64,000 nt of DNA from Halorubrum sp. CBA1229. GTDB taxonomy: Archaea; Halobacteriota; Halobacteria; Halobacteriales; Haloferacaceae. The notes beneath the pieces are model-generated. The model saw nothing but the letters and a program-made list of their open reading frames with translations. It was not told where the DNA came from and made no database searches. Each line of letters starts with the position of its first letter. Position 1 is the first letter of the stretch. Made by a program: the position numbers and the translations under genes. This document shows, piece after piece, positions 60,195-64,000 of the stretch. The DNA is taken from assembly GCF_003721435.2 (NCBI RefSeq), contig NZ_CP054586.1, forward strand, positions 124,001 to 188,000, written 5' to 3'.

Positions 60195-60269
60195 GTGAGC
60201 GCCGGACCAGCCCAAGCCCCACCGCCCCACCCTCCGCTCCCGGCCTCCCTCCGGTCGGCCGGCAGCCAC
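60195..60269 (+). repeat. GC-rich repeat, copy 2
   Basis: Second copy of the repeat at 59337-59418, same orientation, 55 bases after the endonuclease stop codon. Similarity is highest in the first 45 bases and in the last 12. Confidence 0.7.
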
Positions 60270-60390
60270 AACCAGAGTCACATCTTTCAGGAGTAGTATA
60301 CCAAGGGGCAAGATCGCTGTCGCGGCGGAGTCTGTTTATTTGCCCCCTTGGAGAGGCGGAGGGCACACCAGAACCTGCCTCCGAGCACCA

Positions 60391-60600
60391 ATGTCCGAGG
60401 AACGTACTCTCACGGCCCGAGAGCGGCTTCGCATTCACCTCCGCGAAGCCCGCCGCACGACCGACTCGCCGATCGTGGACGCACAGTTAGCGGCCGCGCT
60501 GGACGCCTGGAACGACCTGCCGCCGACACCCCTACGGGAGTGTCCCATCTGTGGGAAGGTCGGATTACCAGAACGAATCCAGCAACACAAATGTAAGTAG
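60391..60600 (+). CDS. Small zinc-finger protein
   Basis: 69 residues from ATG 60391. A helical N-terminal half (LTARERLRIHLREARRTTDSPIVDAQL) is followed by CPICGKVGLPERIQQHKC, a C2HC zinc finger. Probably DNA-binding. The start follows GAGCACCA. After it comes an AT-rich gap of about 270 bases with a hairpin (GTTATTTGG 60784-60792 / CCAAATAAC 60805-60813) but no gene. Confidence 0.75.
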   Translation: MSEERTLTARERLRIHLREARRTTDSPIVDAQLAAALDAWNDLPPTPLRECPICGKVGLPERIQQHKCK

Positions 60601-60872
60601 ATATAATCAGAGGCACAGTTGATAGTTGGTTATTTTACTCATCTTATTCAGATATAAATTCGATAAATAGCGGATTGCTATTCTCCTCGTATTCTACTTC
60701 AGCTATGACCGAGTGATGTGATGAAAGAAAATTAAGTCACAGGTTTGGAGTCGTGAATGTTGCGCATAGAGGTTAGGTATCAGGTTATTTGGCACGAGAA
60801 AAAACCAAATAACACCTTACTGTTGCCACGTGGAAGATCTTGAATAAACCGACTATTTCCTTCGTCGGTTCT

Positions 60873-61646
60873 TTAGGCGCCATTGTCCAATCGTGCCTGT
60901 TCACGCAGGCGGAATAGTGTCCTAGCAAGTTCATTTGCATTATCGCTGAGAGCTTCGATTTCTCCCTGACTGAGGTTGACTTGAATTGAATGAGCATTTG
61001 CATTCGCCCGTGTGCGGAACTGATCAAGCCGATTTACGAACGATGCATCCAGATCAGGATTATATGGTCTGAACTCCCCAATGTTATCACTGAAATTTTC
61101 AATAAGTTCAGAGAACGGCTGAAAACGGCCTTGGCTTGGAATATAGAATGTTTCTAGATGCTCGTCCGTGCCGAGTCGTAGCCGAAGAACCTCGATTAAC
61201 AGATTCTCTAGCAACTTCCGACTAAGAACCATAGTCGCGTCGTAAATATGGTAGCGGTAGCTCTGATTGATGTCTTCCACAAGTGGCTCGTAGAAGTCAT
61301 CGTTAGGAGGATCAGCTGTGATGAAGAGGTCGTCACTATCTCGTGGTGTCTCTTGGCTTGTTCGTAGTGATACCAGCTCTCCGTACCGTGTGAGTCCTTC
61401 TTGGGTCAAATCCCATTGGTTATCTCGTCGTTGAAAGTATCCCTCGTCGCGTAACTGGCTGGGATACGCTCCGATTGAGTCTTGAGGAACTTGTCGGAGA
61501 GAAGGCTCGACTGTGCCACGAATTTGGCTGGTGGAAAATGGATTCTCATCTTCGATTTCCCGAAGGTAGTAGCCCGCCAATCCAATGATGTCGGCGTCTC
61601 GTAGGTCTTCGGATACGCTGTCGAGTAGGTCGTCGAATGTTGGCAT
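60873..61646 (-). CDS. HEPN-like protein with winged-helix N-terminus
   Basis: 257 residues from ATG 61646. The N-terminal half (LAGYYLREIEDENPFSTSQIRGTVEPS ... QLRDEGYFQRRDNQWDLTQEGLTRYGEL) reads as a winged helix. The C-terminal half is helical, starting YDATMVLSRKLLENLLIEVLRLRL and containing FRTRANANAHSI, an R-x5-H motif like that of HEPN RNases (DUF4145-like arrangement). HEPN proteins act in defence and toxin-antitoxin systems. No partner nucleotidyltransferase gene is adjacent. Lower GC than the island genes. Confidence 0.6.
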   Translation of the reverse strand: MPTFDDLLDSVSEDLRDADIIGLAGYYLREIEDENPFSTSQIRGTVEPSLRQVPQDSIGAYPSQLRDEGYFQRRDNQWDLTQEGLTRYGELVSLRTSQETPRDSDDLFITADPPNDDFYEPLVEDINQSYRYHIYDATMVLSRKLLENLLIEVLRLRLGTDEHLETFYIPSQGRFQPFSELIENFSDNIGEFRPYNPDLDASFVNRLDQFRTRANANAHSIQVNLSQGEIEALSDNANELARTLFRLREQARLDNGA

Positions 61647-61735
61647 AGCTGGTTTACTATCCAATTACTGCGTGGTTATGTATTACGTGTGTTTGGTGAC
61701 AAGAATTATGTATTCCCGCTGAAGTCCTTCACGTA

Positions 61736-62143
61736 ATGTCTGACGAGGGAGTACACGATGATAACCCGCTTGATGATATTTTCGTCGATGGCGACCAGAT
61801 GGACCGCGAACTTGTCGCCTCAATTCTGGAACCGTACATGGCTATTGACAGTGAAGACGGCGAACTTTATCCAAAAGAGGCGTACGGGAACCTCAATTCC
61901 AAAGGACAAATTCAGATTGTGCTAACTGCCGAACGAGCGAAGGCCCTCCAAGGATTGGCTGATTCGGCTTCACTGGGGCCGTCTGCGATTAGCGAGCTCG
62001 GTGGCATCAATGAAAATACAGTGAAGCCTGCTGTCAGAGATCTGGCGGACGACGGTCAGATTGCAGATACGGATGATGGTTATGAGGTCAGAAGTCCACA
62101 TCTAAGTCAAATCGTGGAGAAACTCGACGATAGCGAGGAATAG
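61736..62143 (+). CDS. Winged-helix-like protein, paralog of 62926-63333
   Basis: 135 residues. An acidic N-terminus (DDNPLDDIFVDGDQMDRELVASILEPYM) leads to KGQIQIVLTAERAKALQGLADSASLGPSAISELGGINENTVKPAVRDLADDG, a helix-turn-helix followed by a wing. It shares length and layout with the product of 62926 (VDKDEVNRERLADAIEGII, then SSELADRMDPSDSTIQ). Function unknown; possibly a sequence-specific DNA-binding protein. Confidence 0.65.
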   Translation: MSDEGVHDDNPLDDIFVDGDQMDRELVASILEPYMAIDSEDGELYPKEAYGNLNSKGQIQIVLTAERAKALQGLADSASLGPSAISELGGINENTVKPAVRDLADDGQIADTDDGYEVRSPHLSQIVEKLDDSEE

Positions 62144-62155
62144 CCGGACTTCCAG

Positions 62156-62827
62156 TCACACCCCAACTAATTCACGAATCCGACTTCGTGCCTCCCGTAG
62201 GCCCGGTCGAGTGAGCGCAACTGTCGCGCTTGGGCCACGACCACTCCTATCGAAATATGAATCCGTCCCCTCGATATTATGATATATACCTGTCAATTGG
62301 TCCGGATCGATGCCCGAGAATTCAAGTGCATCCTTCAGGTCAGATGAATAAACTCTATCCGCACCGTAGCACTCTTGCCACGTACCAAGTAGAATAAGCG
62401 TGCCGTGAAGTTGCCGTTCTTGTCGTGTCTCTCCAAACCCAGTTGTATCTGCTACTATGAACGGTTCCTCTTCCAGTTCTGGATCTATGTCGATAACCTC
62501 GGTTAACTGTTCAGAGCTGATGTTAAGTTCTGAAGCAAACTCTACAGATGGACTGGCTTCCTCCGTCTCGGTCTCAACTCTGGTGTTATTGTTATTTTGT
62601 TCGTCAGAACTAGAGGGTTCGGTGTCATCGCCCCAGTCTGCAGTTACGGATGCCTGATCCGGCTCGGGATCTGGTCCTCCGGTCGAAGTGTCTAACTCAA
62701 GGATCTGTTCTTCGTTGGATTCTAAGAATTCCAGTATCTCCAGTACCTCCGATTGGTAGTCATCATCATCAGATGCTTCGATTTCAACTTCTAATGGCCC
62801 CTTTTTGAGTGTGAGCCGAACATCCAT
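62156..62827 (-). CDS. Unknown acidic protein
   Basis: 223 residues. N-terminal strand-rich start (VRLTLKKGPLEVEIEASDDDD), a low-complexity acidic/Asn-rich middle (SSSDEQNNNNTRVETETEE) and a C-terminal helical domain (RQLHGTLILLGTWQECYGADRVYSSDLKDALEFSG ... VALTRPGLREARSRIRELV) that looks like a winged helix. It lies between two related plus-strand genes. No family recognised. Confidence 0.6.
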   Translation of the reverse strand: MDVRLTLKKGPLEVEIEASDDDDYQSEVLEILEFLESNEEQILELDTSTGGPDPEPDQASVTADWGDDTEPSSSDEQNNNNTRVETETEEASPSVEFASELNISSEQLTEVIDIDPELEEEPFIVADTTGFGETRQERQLHGTLILLGTWQECYGADRVYSSDLKDALEFSGIDPDQLTGIYHNIEGTDSYFDRSGRGPSATVALTRPGLREARSRIRELVGV

Positions 62828-62925
62828 AGATGCTATAAATCATACAATCGAATTAAAGCTATCTAGTATCTGACCTAGAGATAAACCCTTAGTATTACAT
62901 AGCAGCTAAGGAAGATTTTGATAGT

Positions 62926-63333
62926 ATGGGCAACGAGACTGATACTGACCCACTCCAGCAAGTCGTAGTGGACAAAGACGAGGTTAACCGTGAACGGCTG
63001 GCTGATGCCATCGAAGGGATCATCGGTGTCGATAATGATTCTGGAGAACCAGTCCCGCTCTCAGACTACCACGAACTCGGAAACGAATCGAAATTCGTAG
63101 TTCGACTCCTCGCACGACGAGCTGCACTTGCTCTTGAATTCATCGAAGAAAGTGAGTTGGGTGTATCGAGCAGCGAGCTTGCTGACCGTATGGATCCCAG
63201 TGATAGTACTATCCAGAACTATGGTGGGTTGGACTTCGTCGATAACAACGAGGACCATGGCGGTTATTTTATCCCGGGTTATGCTGTCGAATCAGCAATA
63301 AATCATATTGAGAACGTGATTGAATCCGAATAA
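62926..63333 (+). CDS. Winged-helix-like protein, paralog of 61736-62143
   Basis: 135 residues, acidic. ESKFVVRLLARRAALALEFIEESELGVSSSELADRMDPSDSTIQNYGGLDFVD holds the helix-turn-helix; the end (YAVESAINHIENVIESE) is helical. Same length and order of elements as the product of 61736, so the two arose by duplication around the minus-strand gene. Function unknown. Confidence 0.65.
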   Translation: MGNETDTDPLQQVVVDKDEVNRERLADAIEGIIGVDNDSGEPVPLSDYHELGNESKFVVRLLARRAALALEFIEESELGVSSSELADRMDPSDSTIQNYGGLDFVDNNEDHGGYFIPGYAVESAINHIENVIESE

Positions 63334-63585
63334 CAGGTTTGGGCCGTAAGGACTCACTGTTCCGCTACAAGTTTAGTTGCCACGAAGCAAATATTTTTGC
63401 CAGTAGATCCTTCCTCACGTGAGATTCTAGATTTCTCCATTTATTTTCAGAGGCACACCTAATTCCTGGTCTGGTCTGACCGGTAGATAAGGAGATCAAA
63501 TCCCCATAGTGTACAGAATCCGCCACAAAGACTATACTATTGGCACGAAACAAATTCAATATACAAAGAAGACTATTTTGAGATT

Positions 63586-64000
63586 ATGGCTCAAAACACA
63601 CAGTTTCCCATCAGCACAATTAAACAAGCAATTCGAGATATCCAAGAGTGTCAGCCCTTCGTTACCACAACGGACATCGCTGAGGAAGTCGGTTGCACAC
63701 CGGAAACAGCACGACACAAACTGATCGAACTCACCGACCGAGGTCTCCTCACCTCCTGTCGAGTAGGTGCTCGAGCAAAGGTCTGGTTCGCCCCGCAATG
63801 GATTACGATAGATGGGGACGAATCTTCCACGAATCAACCACCAGACACACCAGCCGATTCGGGTATCCCTCCATCAGAACCTAACAACAAAGAGTCGACA
63901 CAAGGCACACCTGAGGCGACTGCTCCAAATGACCCTGAGCCAAGCGCAGAAAACGTCTTGTTCTTCCCTAGTCGGCGCGAAATTGTCGTGGACTCACCGA
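63586..64000 (+). CDS. Helix-turn-helix protein, cut by the window end
   Basis: At least 138 codons from ATG 63586, open at the window edge. ISTIKQAIRDIQECQPFVTTTDIAEEVGCTPETARHKLIELTDRGLL is a clear winged helix, followed by a wing (CRVGARAKVWFAP) and a Pro/Thr/Asn-rich linker. Probably a DNA-binding regulator with a second domain beyond the window. Confidence 0.7.
   Translation, partial: MAQNTQFPISTIKQAIRDIQECQPFVTTTDIAEEVGCTPETARHKLIELTDRGLLTSCRVGARAKVWFAPQWITIDGDESSTNQPPDTPADSGIPPSEPNNKESTQGTPEATAPNDPEPSAENVLFFPSRREIVVDSP

Noticed and set aside
59337..60269. Repeats considered as a CRISPR array
   Set aside because: Only two long imperfect copies about 850 bases apart, without regular spacers.

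Overview
The window is haloarchaeal (class Halobacteria). Most of it is GC-rich, the proteins are strongly acidic, and Tat-type signal peptides (RRxFL, RRKLL), TATA boxes about 25-30 bases before leaderless starts, and archaeal families (eIF1/SUI1, TRAM protein, DUF1931 histone-fold protein, halocyanin, RPA-like OB-fold protein, AEP primase, HalOD1-like domain) are all present. It looks like accessory DNA: a megaplasmid or genomic island built from several acquired blocks. No rRNA, tRNA or CRISPR array was seen.

Bases 1-35,960 are a heavy-metal (mainly copper) homeostasis island interrupted by other cargo. It carries three P1B-type metal ATPases with three different membrane metal-site motifs (CPG at 8340, SPC at 22331, CPH at 32059), two HMA metallochaperones, a multicopper oxidase, a halocyanin, a permease with two YHS/TRASH-like segments, an ABC-2 exporter, paired Cys-rich mini-proteins, DUF302 proteins, and seven short membrane or secreted proteins ending in a SHOCT-like module. 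A four-gene module at the left edge (1-2120) is repeated in diverged form at 29946-31605; one gene of the left copy carries a frameshift. Within this part lie a toxin-antitoxin-like pair plus tyrosine integrase (13743-15927), a broken integrase tail (10972-11077), a SLC13-type transporter, a group of CPBP/zincin membrane proteins (18105-21672), and a histone-fold protein followed by exonuclease VII genes (34475-35956).

Bases 36,900-51,140 are a conjugation (type IV secretion-like) operon: small membrane protein, large secreted protein, lipoprotein, VirB6-like membrane protein, PrgI-like protein, VirB4-like ATPase, a very large TraG/VirD4/HerA-like ATPase, and an AEP primase. Most of the genes overlap or nearly touch, so one transcript is likely.

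Bases 51,305-55,502 are the most interesting part: a visibly AT-richer cluster encoding a RiPP pathway of the thiazole/oxazole-modified (TOMM/LAP) type. It has an Ocin-ThiF/E1-like leader-binding protein, a YcaO cyclodehydratase (TTG start), a SagB-type FMN dehydrogenase, a divergent aminoglycoside-phosphotransferase-fold kinase, and an easily missed 42-residue precursor peptide at 55374-55502 with an acidic leader and a Ser/Cys/Gly-rich tail. Directly after it is a non-coding region with nested inverted repeats, a candidate origin, oriT or regulatory site.

Bases 56,073-64,000 are the plasmid-like tail: small zinc-finger and unknown proteins, an RPA-like ssDNA-binding protein preceded by three consecutive hairpins, a LAGLIDADG homing endonuclease flanked by copies of a GC-rich repeat, a HEPN-like protein, two related winged-helix proteins, and a helix-turn-helix protein cut by the window end.
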